This document shows, one piece after another, positions 27,420-38,200 of a stretch of 64,000 bases of DNA. Below the pieces are notes generated by a model that was not told the DNA's origin, made no database searches, and worked only from the letters and a program-made list of their open reading frames with translations. Every line of letters begins with the position of its first letter. Within the stretch, counting starts at the first letter, position 1. The DNA lies in contig PBAX01000025.1 of NCBI GenBank assembly GCA_002716385.1, forward strand, positions 39,948 to 103,947, read 5' to 3'. The position numbers and the translations under genes were made by a program. This stretch comes from Phycisphaerae bacterium. GTDB lineage: Bacteria; Planctomycetota; Phycisphaerae; Phycisphaerales; SM1A02.

Positions 27420-29537
27420 ATGAACTCACTGATCCTCATCACCTGCTTCCTTCTGGCACAGCCGGGACATTCCAAGCTGTCCTATCCGGAAACACCGCGT
27501 GGCTCGACGGTGGACGACTACCACGGAACGCCGGTGCCCGATCCCTATCGGTGGCTCGAGGAGGATGTCAGGACAAGTGATCGTGTCTCCGACTGGGTAG
27601 ATGCCCAGAACAAGGTGACCTTCCAGTATCTGGAAGAGATTCCCCAAAGAAACGAGATCAGGGATCGCATCGAGACTCTGTGGGATTACGAGAAGTATCG
27701 AGCTCCCTTCAAGGTCGATGATCGCTACTACTACTACGCCAATGACGGCCTTCAGAACCAGTACGTCCTCTACGGAATGGATTCGCTCGATTCCGATCCG
27801 GAAGTCGTCCTGGATCCAAACACATGGTCTGACGACGGAACTGTCGCGCTCAGCGGACTCGGATTCAGTCAGGACGGGCAGTACATGTCCTACGGCATCT
27901 CGAAGGCGGGATCCGACTGGAAGACCTGGAAGATCCGGGATCTGGCGAATGGGAAGGATCTCCCGGATTCAATCGAGTGGAGCAAGTTCTCCGGCACCGC
28001 ATGGCGGCCCGACGGGAGCGGATTCTTTTATGCTCGATATGAAGCACCCGAGCAGGGCGAAGGGCTGATCGAAGCCAATGAGAACCAGGAACTCTGGTAT
28101 CACGTGCCGGGAACCAGTCAGGACCAGGATGTCCTCGTGCATCGAGATCCCGCCAACCCAAGATGGGGGTTCTCGCCATCGGTCAGTGAGGACGGGCGAT
28201 ACCTGATCATCTCGACCTGGCGAGGTGGCGAACCGAACATGGTGTCGTACGTCGACCTGTCCAAGGACGAGTGGACGGTCGTCCCTCTGGTAGACAACTT
28301 CGACAATGCCTGGTCCTTCGTCGGCAATGACGGCGAGACGATGTACTTCAAGACGAACATGGACTCGCCCAGAGGCAGGCTCGTATCCTTCGACATCGCC
28401 GACCCGAAGAACATCCGGGAGATCATCCCCGAGCAGGAATCCACTCTTCGTGGCATCTCTCATATCGGCAACAGCTTCATCGCGCAGTATCTCACGGATG
28501 CCTCAAGCAAGCCGCTTCGATATGGAATGGATGGCCGATTCATGGGTGCCATCGATCTGCCTGGTATCGGAACGGCCAGTGGATTCGGTGGTCGACATGA
28601 TGATGAGGAGACCTTCTATTCGTTCTCCAGCTTCACGACGCCACCGAGCATCTATCGAGTCGATCTGAAGACGAACCAGCAGACGCTGCTCCGTCAGGCC
28701 AAGGTCGATTTCGATCCCGATGATTTCGTGGTGAATCAGGTCTGGTACGAGAGTGCCGATGGGACGCTTGTGCCCATGTTCCTCTGCTACAAGAAGGGAC
28801 TGGTGCGCGACGGCAGCAATCCGACGCTCCTCTACGGCTACGGGGGATTCAACATCCCGCTCACCCCCTACTTCTCGCCGACCAGAATCACCTGGATGGA
28901 GAGAGGCAACATCTATGCGGTGGCCAATATCAGGGGAGGCGGCGAGTTCGGGGAAGCCTGGCACGACGCCGGCACCTTCTCGAGAAAGCAGAATGTGTTC
29001 GACGATTTCATCGCAGCAGCCGAATGGCTAATCGACAACAAGTACACGAGCCCGGCCAATCTGGGCATTCAAGGCGGAAGCAACGGAGGCCTGCTCGTTG
29101 GCGCCTGCATGACCCAGCGTCCCGAACTGTTCGGCGCGTGTCTTCCAGCGGTCGGTGTGATGGATATGGTCCGCTTTCCGGAGTTCACGATCGGACACGC
29201 GTGGACCAAGGAGTACGGTGATCCGCGCGATGCCGAGGAGTTCAAGGCCATCTGGGAGTATTCGCCCTATCACCGACTGGAACCTGGAACCAGCTATCCA
29301 TCGACCATGGTCACGACCGCGGACACGGATGACCGCGTGGTACCGGGCCATTCGTTCAAGTTCGCGGCCGCCCTGCAGAATGCCCACCGGGGCGATGATC
29401 CGGTCTTGATTCGAGTCGAGCGATCAGCCGGTCACGGTGCCGGCAAACCGACATCGATGCGGATCGATGAAGCGGCGGATACCTATGCCTTTCTGGAGGC
29501 CAATCTGGCTCGTCAGCGATCAACACCAAGCAAGTGA
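27420..29537 (+). CDS. Secreted prolyl oligopeptidase (S9A)
   Basis: The protein is about 705 residues. A signal peptide is likely (MNSLILITCFLLAQPGHS). The N-terminal PDPYRWLED-like motif and a beta-propeller precede the alpha/beta-hydrolase domain with the catalytic Ser554 in GGSNGG, Asp in DTDDRVVP and His in GHGAGKP. It cleaves short peptides after Pro, presumably in the periplasm. It is close behind map and the hut genes, which suits scavenging of proline-rich peptides. The ATG at 27420 gives the signal peptide; the frame upstream overlaps map. Confidence 0.95.
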   Translation: MNSLILITCFLLAQPGHSKLSYPETPRGSTVDDYHGTPVPDPYRWLEEDVRTSDRVSDWVDAQNKVTFQYLEEIPQRNEIRDRIETLWDYEKYRAPFKVDDRYYYYANDGLQNQYVLYGMDSLDSDPEVVLDPNTWSDDGTVALSGLGFSQDGQYMSYGISKAGSDWKTWKIRDLANGKDLPDSIEWSKFSGTAWRPDGSGFFYARYEAPEQGEGLIEANENQELWYHVPGTSQDQDVLVHRDPANPRWGFSPSVSEDGRYLIISTWRGGEPNMVSYVDLSKDEWTVVPLVDNFDNAWSFVGNDGETMYFKTNMDSPRGRLVSFDIADPKNIREIIPEQESTLRGISHIGNSFIAQYLTDASSKPLRYGMDGRFMGAIDLPGIGTASGFGGRHDDEETFYSFSSFTTPPSIYRVDLKTNQQTLLRQAKVDFDPDDFVVNQVWYESADGTLVPMFLCYKKGLVRDGSNPTLLYGYGGFNIPLTPYFSPTRITWMERGNIYAVANIRGGGEFGEAWHDAGTFSRKQNVFDDFIAAAEWLIDNKYTSPANLGIQGGSNGGLLVGACMTQRPELFGACLPAVGVMDMVRFPEFTIGHAWTKEYGDPRDAEEFKAIWEYSPYHRLEPGTSYPSTMVTTADTDDRVVPGHSFKFAAALQNAHRGDDPVLIRVERSAGHGAGKPTSMRIDEAADTYAFLEANLARQRSTPSK

Positions 29538-30916
29538 GCAAGTCGACCGGCGGGCACCTCCTCGATGCCCGAGGCATCTCCGGTGATGGCTGATGCGGCG
29601 AGATAGCCGCTCCTGACGGCGCCCTCCATGGTCGCCGGCCAACCGGTGTCGCACCAGTCGCCCGCCACATACAGCGATTCGAGATCACCACCCTCGATAC
29701 CGATCGGACTCGGTCCGGCCGATGGGCGACACGGTTCGATGGTGGCCGTTGCCGAGAATGTGGCACGCTTCTCCTTGACGGCACGAACCGAACATGGCGT
29801 CAATCGAGCCGTCTTCGGGAGCGCTTTGTCCGTGACCGAACGTACACGCTCCAGAATCGAGTCTTCATCGAGCCCCATCCAGTCGTCGGCGGCACTGATC
29901 ACCATGTGAAGATGCTGCCGATTCGAGGCGTCTACCCCCTTGTTGAAGATCCAGTGCACCGGTTGTCCGGCAAGAACCAGATGCGGCAGATCCATGACCG
30001 GTTCGGGCCAATGGACATGCACACCGAGGATCGGGCTGAATTCAAATGATTCTAGATGCTGAAGGCGACGATCCGTTTCCCGGGTCGTCGAGGGGATGAG
30101 CTTGGCGAGCCTGTCTGGCGGAACGGTCGATACCACGACATCGGCTCGCTCCATCGAATCCGCGGTCATCACGCCCACCGCCTTGCGTCCCTCCATGCAT
30201 ATCTCTCGAACGGAACACCCCAGCTGAAGTTGGCCGCCCGAATCGATCAGTATCTGTTCCGCCGGATCGTAGAGTTCAGCCAGTGGCACAGTGGACAGCC
30301 CCATGGTTCCAGCCCAGCGACCAGGAAGGAAGGCTTCCTGGAATACCTGCATCCCGTGAACAGCGGCCGTGCTGCTTGATGGCAGATTGCAGGCACTGAT
30401 GATGATCGTGTCCCAGAAGAGGCGAATAGTCTCATCGGTTTGGCCGGTGGCCTCCAGGAACTGCCCGAACGTCTTGCCGGCGTATTTCGCACGAAGCCGA
30501 TGGCCTCCTCTGAGCATGGCCAGCATGGCTCTCCTGACTTCCTTCTTCTGATGTCGATTCATCATCTTCATACGAAGGAAGCTCGCTGCCGTGTGGAATG
30601 GCGCTGGAAGGCGGCCGGGGGCCAGCAGATCAATGCCCCCATCCTCTCGCCACCAGAAGAGGTCCTCGTGCCATTCGATCCGATCGGCGACGCCCAGTCG
30701 CTCGTAGAGTGAAAGCAATGCTGTGCAGCAGCCCATCAGGACATGCTGGCAATTGTCCAGCGACTGTCCGCTTCGCTGATCGGGAAAACTCGTGGCTCGG
30801 CCTCCGAGCTTCTTTCTCGTCTCGAGTAGCGTCGGCTGCCAACCGGCATCCGCCAGTCTGACCGCAGCCGATATGCCAGCAAGGCCCCCGCCGATGACAA
30901 GTGCCCGTCCACTCAT
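29513..30916 (-). CDS. hpnE: Hydroxysqualene dehydroxylase-type FAD protein (HpnE)
   Basis: The protein is 467 residues with an amine-oxidase/phytoene-desaturase fold: VIGGGLAGISAAVRLADAGW at the N-terminus, GRATSF, and a C-terminal LYVAGDWCDTGWPATMEGA FAD motif. HpnE reduces hydroxysqualene to squalene in the three-enzyme bacterial route. It overlaps hpnD by four bases (30913-30916), and the order hpnC-hpnD-hpnE is the classic one. Its end overlaps the convergent peptidase gene by 25 bp. Confidence 0.93.
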   Translation of the reverse strand: MSGRALVIGGGLAGISAAVRLADAGWQPTLLETRKKLGGRATSFPDQRSGQSLDNCQHVLMGCCTALLSLYERLGVADRIEWHEDLFWWREDGGIDLLAPGRLPAPFHTAASFLRMKMMNRHQKKEVRRAMLAMLRGGHRLRAKYAGKTFGQFLEATGQTDETIRLFWDTIIISACNLPSSSTAAVHGMQVFQEAFLPGRWAGTMGLSTVPLAELYDPAEQILIDSGGQLQLGCSVREICMEGRKAVGVMTADSMERADVVVSTVPPDRLAKLIPSTTRETDRRLQHLESFEFSPILGVHVHWPEPVMDLPHLVLAGQPVHWIFNKGVDASNRQHLHMVISAADDWMGLDEDSILERVRSVTDKALPKTARLTPCSVRAVKEKRATFSATATIEPCRPSAGPSPIGIEGGDLESLYVAGDWCDTGWPATMEGAVRSGYLAASAITGDASGIEEVPAGRLAHLLGVDR

Positions 30917-31803
30917 TGGATCGTCGCCTTGACTCGCGCCGCAAGGGCTATGGAGAGCTTTCGAATGCTCCCAAGCCGTACTCGTTCAGTCCCGGCGATG
31001 GCCGCGGGGTTGCGATCGATTCTTCTCAGGAGACCATGGTAGATGCCGGTCATTGCCTGAAGCGTAGGCCGACAGGAACCGGTGATCATGGAATCCAGCG
31101 GTGCAGATTCCCGATAATGGGTTTCAGCGATCTCGACGATTGATCTCACAAGCAGCGTGCAACGATCAGAATCCGACCATTCAAGCAGAGACGATATGTC
31201 AATATCGCAGGAATCAAGCATGTCCATCGGAAGATAGACGCGGCCGTTCGCATGATCCTCACGCACATCGCGAAGAATGTTGGTCAACTGGAAGGCGAGG
31301 CCTCTCTGATCGGCCAGAGTGCGTGCGGATGGATCGTCGTATCCCCAGATTCGGATGCAGACCTGCCCGACGCTTGATGCGACTTGTCGGCAATAGTCCT
31401 CGAGCTGAGCCATGGTCTGCGGCTGAACGAACTCGAGATCGGCCACCTGGCCATCGATCATCTGATCGAATGGCGCCTTGTCGAGGGCGTAGTGCGTGAC
31501 GATGGCATGGAAAGCCCGCCACATTGGATCCTTCGAAGGCAGGTTTCCTGAAATGGCTTCATGTGTATTGGCCCTGAAGCGATCGAGATTTCGAGCGGCC
31601 GATTGAGGATCATTCAGACCATCCTCGTCATCAGCCAGATCGTCGGCCTGTCGCATCCACGCATAGATGCAGTAGAGCGATGATCGCTGTGGCTCAGGAA
31701 GGAGCCGAAGGCCGTAGTAGAAGTTCCGGGCCTCACGCTTCGTGATATGCCTGCAGTGATCAATCGCGGACTGATCGCATTGAAGTGCCGAGTGCGTGTT
31801 CAT
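30913..31803 (-). CDS. hpnD: Presqualene diphosphate synthase (HpnD)
   Basis: The protein is 296 residues of the trans-isoprenyl synthase head-to-head family. The first Asp-rich motif is DDLADDED and the second is DVREDHANGR. HpnD condenses two farnesyl diphosphates to presqualene diphosphate. The tyrosine-rich NFYYGLRLLPEPQR near the N-terminus is typical. It is coupled by ATGA overlaps to hpnC upstream and hpnE downstream. Confidence 0.94.
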   Translation of the reverse strand: MNTHSALQCDQSAIDHCRHITKREARNFYYGLRLLPEPQRSSLYCIYAWMRQADDLADDEDGLNDPQSAARNLDRFRANTHEAISGNLPSKDPMWRAFHAIVTHYALDKAPFDQMIDGQVADLEFVQPQTMAQLEDYCRQVASSVGQVCIRIWGYDDPSARTLADQRGLAFQLTNILRDVREDHANGRVYLPMDMLDSCDIDISSLLEWSDSDRCTLLVRSIVEIAETHYRESAPLDSMITGSCRPTLQAMTGIYHGLLRRIDRNPAAIAGTERVRLGSIRKLSIALAARVKATIQ

Positions 31804-32753
31804 GCGGCCGGCCTCCGGGAGGCACGCTTGGCGGAAAGCAGCAGTGCCAGTTTTCCGATGAGGCCGATTCGAGGTCTGAAAAGAACGGTCTCGTAGTTGA
31901 CCTGCTCGATCTTACGGAGGATGGTCGACCCACCGGCTGCAAAGAGCCAGATCATCGGCCTGAGCTCGGGCGTGAGGGCATCAAGCAACGGATAGATCTT
32001 CTCAAACCCGGGCCAGGTCCGCTTCACCATCGATTGCATCATCTCTCTCCACTCGCCGAGGAACTGGTGATCGGGCGCGTGCCCGTGCTCGATGGTCCAC
32101 CGGAATCTGTCCTCGAATGATTGGATCGAGGCGTGGCACTCGACAGGAATGTAGATACGGTCTCTTTCGACGAGATCACGCCGAGCATCCTGCCAGTGAT
32201 TGGCAAGCTGCAAGGCCGTACAGATGGCATCACTGGCGACCAGCGTCTCCGAATTGTGGTCCTGATCGGCGAGTCGCAGAACCAATCGCCCGACAGGATC
32301 CGCGCTTCTTCGGCAATAGTCGATCACCTGATCCCAGGTCTCGTATCGGCTGACACGCTGATCCTGTTCGAAGGCGTCTATGAGATCCAGAAAGGGCTTG
32401 GGCTGCAAGTCGTACTGCTCTCGTATCGAAGCCAACGCAACGAATACGGGATGATGAAAACCTTCTCCGTGGAAGCAGGCTTCGAGCTCCCCCCTCCACC
32501 ATGCCAGAAGCTCCAGACTTCTCGCGGAATCGCCGATCTCGTCACCCAGATCATCCGCCCATCTGCAGAAGGCGTACACGACGGCCGCCCCTTCCCGCAT
32601 TGGCTCGGGGACCATCCTCGAGAGCACCGAGAAATTCTCGTAATGACCAAGTGCCAGACGCCTGCAATAGGCGATAGCCTCCTCCGCGGTGGCTCCTGGG
32701 CGTTGCCCGGGGCCCCAGTCCTGCAATTGATCGATGATTGAGTGGACGCTCAT
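31800..32753 (-). CDS. hpnC: Hydroxysqualene synthase (HpnC)
   Basis: The protein is 317 residues of the squalene/phytoene synthase family. The aspartate motifs are FCRWADDLGDE and NHWQDARRD, and the N-terminal HYENFSVLS is HpnC-like. It turns presqualene diphosphate into hydroxysqualene. It is the first gene of the minus-strand hpnCDE operon, divergent from ispH over 80 bp. No squalene-hopene cyclase is in the window, so the product could feed hopanoids or other triterpenoids made elsewhere. Confidence 0.93.
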   Translation of the reverse strand: MSVHSIIDQLQDWGPGQRPGATAEEAIAYCRRLALGHYENFSVLSRMVPEPMREGAAVVYAFCRWADDLGDEIGDSARSLELLAWWRGELEACFHGEGFHHPVFVALASIREQYDLQPKPFLDLIDAFEQDQRVSRYETWDQVIDYCRRSADPVGRLVLRLADQDHNSETLVASDAICTALQLANHWQDARRDLVERDRIYIPVECHASIQSFEDRFRWTIEHGHAPDHQFLGEWREMMQSMVKRTWPGFEKIYPLLDALTPELRPMIWLFAAGGSTILRKIEQVNYETVLFRPRIGLIGKLALLLSAKRASRRPAA

Positions 32754-32833
32754 ATGGCCTCAGTCCGATGGAAAGATGCACACTGTATCGTCAGATCCGT
32801 CTACAATCCCGCTGAAGGGCTATCAGTACTCCC

Positions 32834-33892
32834 ATGAAGATCATTCTCGCCAATCCTCGCGGCTTCTGTGCCGGCGTCTACATGGCCATCGATGTGGTGG
32901 ACCAGCTGCTTGACGTCGTGGAAGGCGACACCATCTACGTCTATCACGCGATCGTGCATAACAAGCACGTCGTGCAGCGTTTCGAGGACCGAGGCGTGAT
33001 CTTCATCGAGTCAATCGATGAGGTTCCAGAAGGTTCCATCGTCGTCTTCAGTGCCCATGGAGTCAGCCCGGAAGTTCGAAAAGAAGCCAGGGCCAGAAGC
33101 CTGACCGCCATCGATGCGACCTGCCCACTGGTCACCAAGGTGCATGCGGAAGCCATTCGCTATGCCAAGCGTGGATGGCAGATTGTCCTGATCGGGCATC
33201 GACAGCATCAGGAGATCATCGGCACCTACGGGGAAGCCCCCGATTCCATCCAGATCCTCGAATCCGTCGATGGAATACCCGATCTCAAGATCGATGACCC
33301 GAGCAAAGTGGTCTATCTGACCCAGACGACGCTGAGCCTCGACGATGCCAACCAGATCATCAATGCGCTCAAGGCCGCCTATCCTGAGGTCAACAGTCCA
33401 CCGAGTGAGGACGTTTGCTATGCAACGACCAATCGCCAGTGGGCCGTGCGTCAGCTGGCTCATGAGTGTGATCTGGTGCTGGTCGTCGGCAGTCAGAACA
33501 GTTCCAATTCACTCCGACTCACCGAGATCGCACACGCAACGGGAACGAACGCGGTGCTGATCGACGATGTCACCGAATTGACAAGCGACATGCTCAAGGA
33601 CGTCGAACGCGTGCTTGTGACGGCAGGCGCCAGTGCTCCAGAGGATCTCGTCCAGTCGCTTGTTCTGCATCTGGTGCAAAATCACCATGGCGAAGTCGAA
33701 CAGCATGACGTCTTCCACGAAAGCGTGGACTTCGGACTGCCCGGAACCCTGAAGAAGTTCATGCGTTCCCGGGATGTCAATCCGGACGGCCGTCGAATCA
33801 TGATGGACAACATCGCCTCGACGGCGGCCTTCCTCGAATCTCACGGCATTGATCAGCAGGTCGTCGATCTCACCATCTCCGCTGCCGGCTGA
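32834..33892 (+). CDS. ispH: 4-hydroxy-3-methylbut-2-enyl diphosphate reductase
   Basis: The protein is 352 residues, somewhat longer than the E. coli form. The [4Fe-4S] cysteines are visible in NPRGFCAGV (C12), DATCPLVTKVH and DVCYATTNRQ, and the acid/His pair in VVFSAHGVSP and IGHRQHQE. It makes IPP and DMAPP in the last MEP-pathway step. A TACAAT hexamer at 32802-32807 is a possible -10. It is divergent from hpnCDE, placing isoprenoid precursor supply beside squalene synthesis. Confidence 0.96.
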   Translation: MKIILANPRGFCAGVYMAIDVVDQLLDVVEGDTIYVYHAIVHNKHVVQRFEDRGVIFIESIDEVPEGSIVVFSAHGVSPEVRKEARARSLTAIDATCPLVTKVHAEAIRYAKRGWQIVLIGHRQHQEIIGTYGEAPDSIQILESVDGIPDLKIDDPSKVVYLTQTTLSLDDANQIINALKAAYPEVNSPPSEDVCYATTNRQWAVRQLAHECDLVLVVGSQNSSNSLRLTEIAHATGTNAVLIDDVTELTSDMLKDVERVLVTAGASAPEDLVQSLVLHLVQNHHGEVEQHDVFHESVDFGLPGTLKKFMRSRDVNPDGRRIMMDNIASTAAFLESHGIDQQVVDLTISAAG

Positions 33893-33897
33893 TTTTC

Positions 33898-34998
33898 ATG
33901 AAGCATCTGCTCGATCTGACACTTGATGAGTTCAGTGACTCCTGCATTGACGCGGGCCGTCCGGGCTATCTTGCCAAGCAGGTCTTCAACTGGATCTACC
34001 AGAAGAACGTTGTCGATTTCCAGTCGATGACAAACGTCTCCAAGGCCGACAGGCAGTGGCTCGAGTCCAGCTACCGCATTCTGCGAAGCCGAGTTGATCG
34101 TTTCCAGCAGGCGACCGATGGGACCATCAAGCTTCTTCTTGGATGGGATCCGCCTCAGGATGGCTCCCTGCCCCTGATGTCCGGAGAGGGCGAACTTCGA
34201 CAGACCGAAACAGTCATGATTCCCGCCGCGAAACGGCGGACGGCCTGCGTATCCTCGCAGGTGGGTTGCCCGGTCGGGTGCCGCTTCTGTGCCTCTGGCC
34301 TCGGGGGGCTGGAGGGCAACTTGTCCGCCGGACAGATAATCGAGCAGGTGCTCCGGCTCACCATGGATGACGACGTCGATCGAATCACGAACATCGTGTT
34401 CATGGGGATGGGCGAACCTCTCGCGAACGAGAGTGCGGTGACTCGCGCCATACGAATCCTGAACGCTTCCTGGGGAATGGGAATCGGGGCCCGTCACATA
34501 ACGGTCTCAACCGTCGGGCTTCCAAAAGCCATCAGGCGATTCGCCAAGTTTGATCTTCCGGTGACGCTGGCATTGAGCCTTCATGCTCCGAACGATGAAC
34601 TCAGGAGATCGCTCATCCCATGGGCGGACTATTCGACCGTCGACGAACTTCTTTCAGCCTGCCAGAAGTGGTTCGATGTCAGCGGGCGTGAGATAACGCT
34701 TGAATATCTCCTCCTGCGCGAAGTCAATGACCGCACGGAACATGCCAGACAACTGGCCCGCATCGCCTCGACCCTGCGATCAAGCGTCAATCTGATCCGC
34801 TACAACGAAGTCAAGGGGCTTCCGTACCAGCGGCCATCGACCGTCGACGTCAGGGAATTCCAGCGAATCCTGAGGCGTCACGGCGTGCGAGCGACGATTC
34901 GAGCCAGTCGCGGTCGGGATATCGCGGCCGCTTGCGGCCAGCTTCGATATGAACAGCGGTCAAAGCGGGCTAGCCCCCAGCCAGACTCACGCACATGA
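33898..34998 (+). CDS. rlmN: Dual-specificity rRNA/tRNA adenine C2-methyltransferase RlmN
   Basis: The protein is 366 residues, a radical-SAM enzyme with the cluster motif CPVGCRFCASG, the N-terminal helical domain (PGYLAKQVFNWIYQK), the GMGEPL SAM motif, and the C-terminal RASRGRDIAAACGQL with its methyl-carrying Cys. It methylates A2503 of 23S rRNA. It starts five bases after ispH, so the two are co-transcribed. Its end overlaps a convergent membrane-protein gene by 29 bp. Confidence 0.95.
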   Translation: MKHLLDLTLDEFSDSCIDAGRPGYLAKQVFNWIYQKNVVDFQSMTNVSKADRQWLESSYRILRSRVDRFQQATDGTIKLLLGWDPPQDGSLPLMSGEGELRQTETVMIPAAKRRTACVSSQVGCPVGCRFCASGLGGLEGNLSAGQIIEQVLRLTMDDDVDRITNIVFMGMGEPLANESAVTRAIRILNASWGMGIGARHITVSTVGLPKAIRRFAKFDLPVTLALSLHAPNDELRRSLIPWADYSTVDELLSACQKWFDVSGREITLEYLLLREVNDRTEHARQLARIASTLRSSVNLIRYNEVKGLPYQRPSTVDVREFQRILRRHGVRATIRASRGRDIAAACGQLRYEQRSKRASPQPDSRT

Positions 34999-35275
34999 TC
35001 ACGAACCAGATCACGCTGCTGCAGGCGCCAAGAGACATGGCGGCGATGCCCAGTAGCAGTCCGGCTCGTTGAAGCCCGTGTCCCTCCAGCCGTTCGTCAG
35101 ATTCCAGCTGGATCGCCGCTTGCTGCGAGCGAAAGAACGCCATCCATCCGAGGACGAAACCGATGATCGGGGCCAGGCACAGGAAGATGGCGATGACGCC
35201 ATAGACAACGGCGGGCGTCGCGCTTGGCGCTAACCCTCGGATAGGGTCACTCGGGGTTTCAGGCTGACTCATCAT
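34970..35275 (-). CDS. Small DUF4190-like membrane protein
   Basis: The protein is 101 residues with two hydrophobic hairpins (YGVIAIFLCLAPIIGFVLGW and LLLGIAAMSLGACSSVIWFV) and a Pro-rich N-terminus. The layout resembles DUF4190-type proteins, whose function is unknown. It overlaps the end of the large oxidoreductase-like gene by 17 bp and is the last gene of a three-gene minus-strand unit (HAD phosphatase, oxidoreductase-like protein, this). Confidence 0.65.
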   Translation of the reverse strand: MMSQPETPSDPIRGLAPSATPAVVYGVIAIFLCLAPIIGFVLGWMAFFRSQQAAIQLESDERLEGHGLQRAGLLLGIAAMSLGACSSVIWFVIMCVSLAGG

Positions 35276-38200
35276 GGCGATCTCGAAGTAGGTCTCTCAA
35301 CCGTTCAGGATTGATTATTCTCAATCTCCCATCAAGCGCCATGTCGTGAAGTTCCTGCATCGCATTGAGCCAACGATCATAGTCTTCCTCTGCACCCGTG
35401 GCGGCACGCAGCAGAATCTCCTCGACGAGGCGTCGAACCTGACGGTCTCTCCGGGTGGCTCTCCAGGAAGTCGGAAGCACATGCCTGCCGGCCGCCAGTA
35501 TTCTCGCCAGCCAGTCGCTCGTACGCAGGTCGATCCGGAACCTCCATCTGGCAAGCGTCAGTTCAAGTCGAGTCAGATAACGAGCCTCCACGACATCTCC
35601 ACGTGCGAGATGCACATTCAGTCGCTGGCGAGTGTGGCGTCTGTGTTCACTGCTTACTACCATGGATGCCAGATAGATCGAGTCCCGGGCCAGGCAAGCT
35701 TCAGCCAATGGGAGTATCGCCTTGCAGGTCAATGCACGACCGGTGTCAGCCCGATCCGCGTTGTAGAGCGCGACGACGGCATCTGCAAATCGTTCTGCGT
35801 AGTCAAAACCCCCCCATGTGACGCAGCGACGCAGCGCGACGGCCAGATCGCAATAGGCCTCTCGCCCCGCCTCGGTCTCATTCAGATCCGGAATGTCGTA
35901 GTAGACACGCTGGGTAAGTCGAGCAAACCGTTCCGAACGACCACGTGTCCCCATTCGATGCTTGCCCAGGGACGGGGTCTTCTGCCGCCGAAGGAATCGC
36001 TCGGCGGTCTCGGCGTTGGGATCCTCGCCCGGACGACGCAGCCCGCTGGAATGCTCGGCAAAATGGCGTCCGAGCGTGAATGCCTCGAGAGATCTTGCAT
36101 AGCCAGCTGATTCCATTTCCTGCAGGGCTGATTCAAGAGAGTCCGCACTCAGCGGAACGGCGCCCATCTGGAAAGCCGTTCCAAGCTGGGCGAGATCGGC
36201 CAGTCGCTCGTTATGGAAACGCCATCTGCAAAGATCGGTGTAGTCCTCAATCACCTGACCCTCAGGATGCAGGAGTTCGCGGAAGTAGTTGGCAATCTCC
36301 GATGTTGACTGCGATGCGACCTCTCGATCCATCTGGTCTTCAAACAGGCCGATGTTGATCACGCCACGAGTCCTGCCGGCGGCGGCAACCCGGAGTGACT
36401 CGTCGGGACTGACTGACAACAAGCCCTGCACACGATCAAGTGAAAGCAGGAGATCGGCCTCCCCCCATGGAATCGTGGCACCAATGGTGGCCGCCTCCTC
36501 ATCCGATCGTGGTCTGGAGAAGGAGACCTGGGCCCATGCTCGACGGCCGGCACCGATGGGAGCGGGAAGCATCCTTGCCTGGACGTGATAGCCCATCCGG
36601 GTTCCCGCAATCAGCAGCACGCGAGCGGCAAGTCCGGGAGACTTGCCTCGTAGGCCGGCGATATGTACGGACCATGATGCCGAATCCGCATGGATGGGCG
36701 TTGGAGGCTTGAGCCGCCTGTCCCGATCGGTCAGCGTTCTGATAGGTGGGCGACTGCGATGGACCTCGACCTGCTCGACGAGCAACTTGACACGCCCTCC
36801 CAGTCGGGGAGGCCATCTCCAGACGACGGGATCTCGACTAGTTCTCGTTTCCAGCGCGGCGGCATGACGTACGGCCTCGACTTCAAGTTCAGCGAGCATG
36901 GGAGGCTGCCTGATGACACAGGCCCGGTCTGCTGGCCAGACGATTCTCTGCATCGGCTGGAATCCCTGGCGGTCCACCTGAACCATTTCCGATTCGATTG
37001 AACTGACGTCGAACCTGGTGGGTGGACCATCATCAATGATGATGACCACCAGCCCCGATTCGTAGAGGGATTCTCGCAACATCCTTCGAAGTCGACTTGT
37101 CTCGGCAAGCGTTCCTCGCTTGATGTGGATCTGGTCCGCATGATCGGCGGGCACAGCGGCTCGTGCCAGCCTTTCGAGGTCGACACGCGAAGGCCCATGC
37201 GGCTGTGCAACAAGCAGGATCCAGGATTCCGTGGACAGTGCCGCCTGCCTGACAGCGGCCGCACCATGTCGGAAGAATGCCGGCCCGGAAAACGTCTCGA
37301 CATACACAGGCCTGCCTTCGACGGGCCCCATGGCCTCGCCATCAAGAAAGAGTCTGATTGGTGACTGGTCCCGCATTGGCTCGCCTTCAACGGCCTCGAC
37401 GTCGTCAGAATCGGGCGAGTCACTGTCGATGGCATCGATCAGGGTGGTCGCGAGTCGTCGTACCGCCTCATGCTGACCGGCTGATCCGAATCTTTCCATG
37501 AGCACAGGCACGGGAAGCGCCGGCGGCTCCTCCTGGAATTCCTCCCTGATGACATCGTCTGTGGCGAATTCCCGAAGAAGATGCTGGAGCTTCCTCAACA
37601 GACTCGAAGGATGCAGGGCTTCACGGAATTCAAATCCATCCGAGTGGCCGTCCTCATCGGGTGGCAGCGATTCGCCCCAGACGAGTGCGGGCTTGCCACC
37701 ATTGCTTCTGAGATCCTCGGCGATCCGAAGGACCTCACGTTCGACGGTTCCCGGACGAGGTTCAAGCACGACGACGTTCTTGCATCGTTTCAGGATTCTG
37801 GCCACGGCCGCCTCATCCATGGGATGAAGAACGCCGAGATGAAGCGCCGGTACCTTTCCGGAGATGCCGAGGATCATCGCCATGTGACGCAAGGCGCGAT
37901 CGGCCGGACCAACGGTCACGAAACCGATCGAGATGGCTTCTCCGGGTGAGGGTAGCGCACGCCATGAGTTGAGTTCGAGACGGCGAGCCATTCTCAGCGG
38001 CCCCCCTGTTTCCTGCCATCGAGGGCGACGACGTCTTCGATGCCTCATGGGATCATCTACATCCTCTTCACCTCGATTGGCCCGGAGAGTCACGGACTCG
38101 GTGTTTCGCAGAACGCTGCGATCCACAACGACAGCCGCCATCCCCTTGTCCGAGCGACTGATCCGCAGGACATTCTCGACAGAGTCCCTGAGATGCGGGA

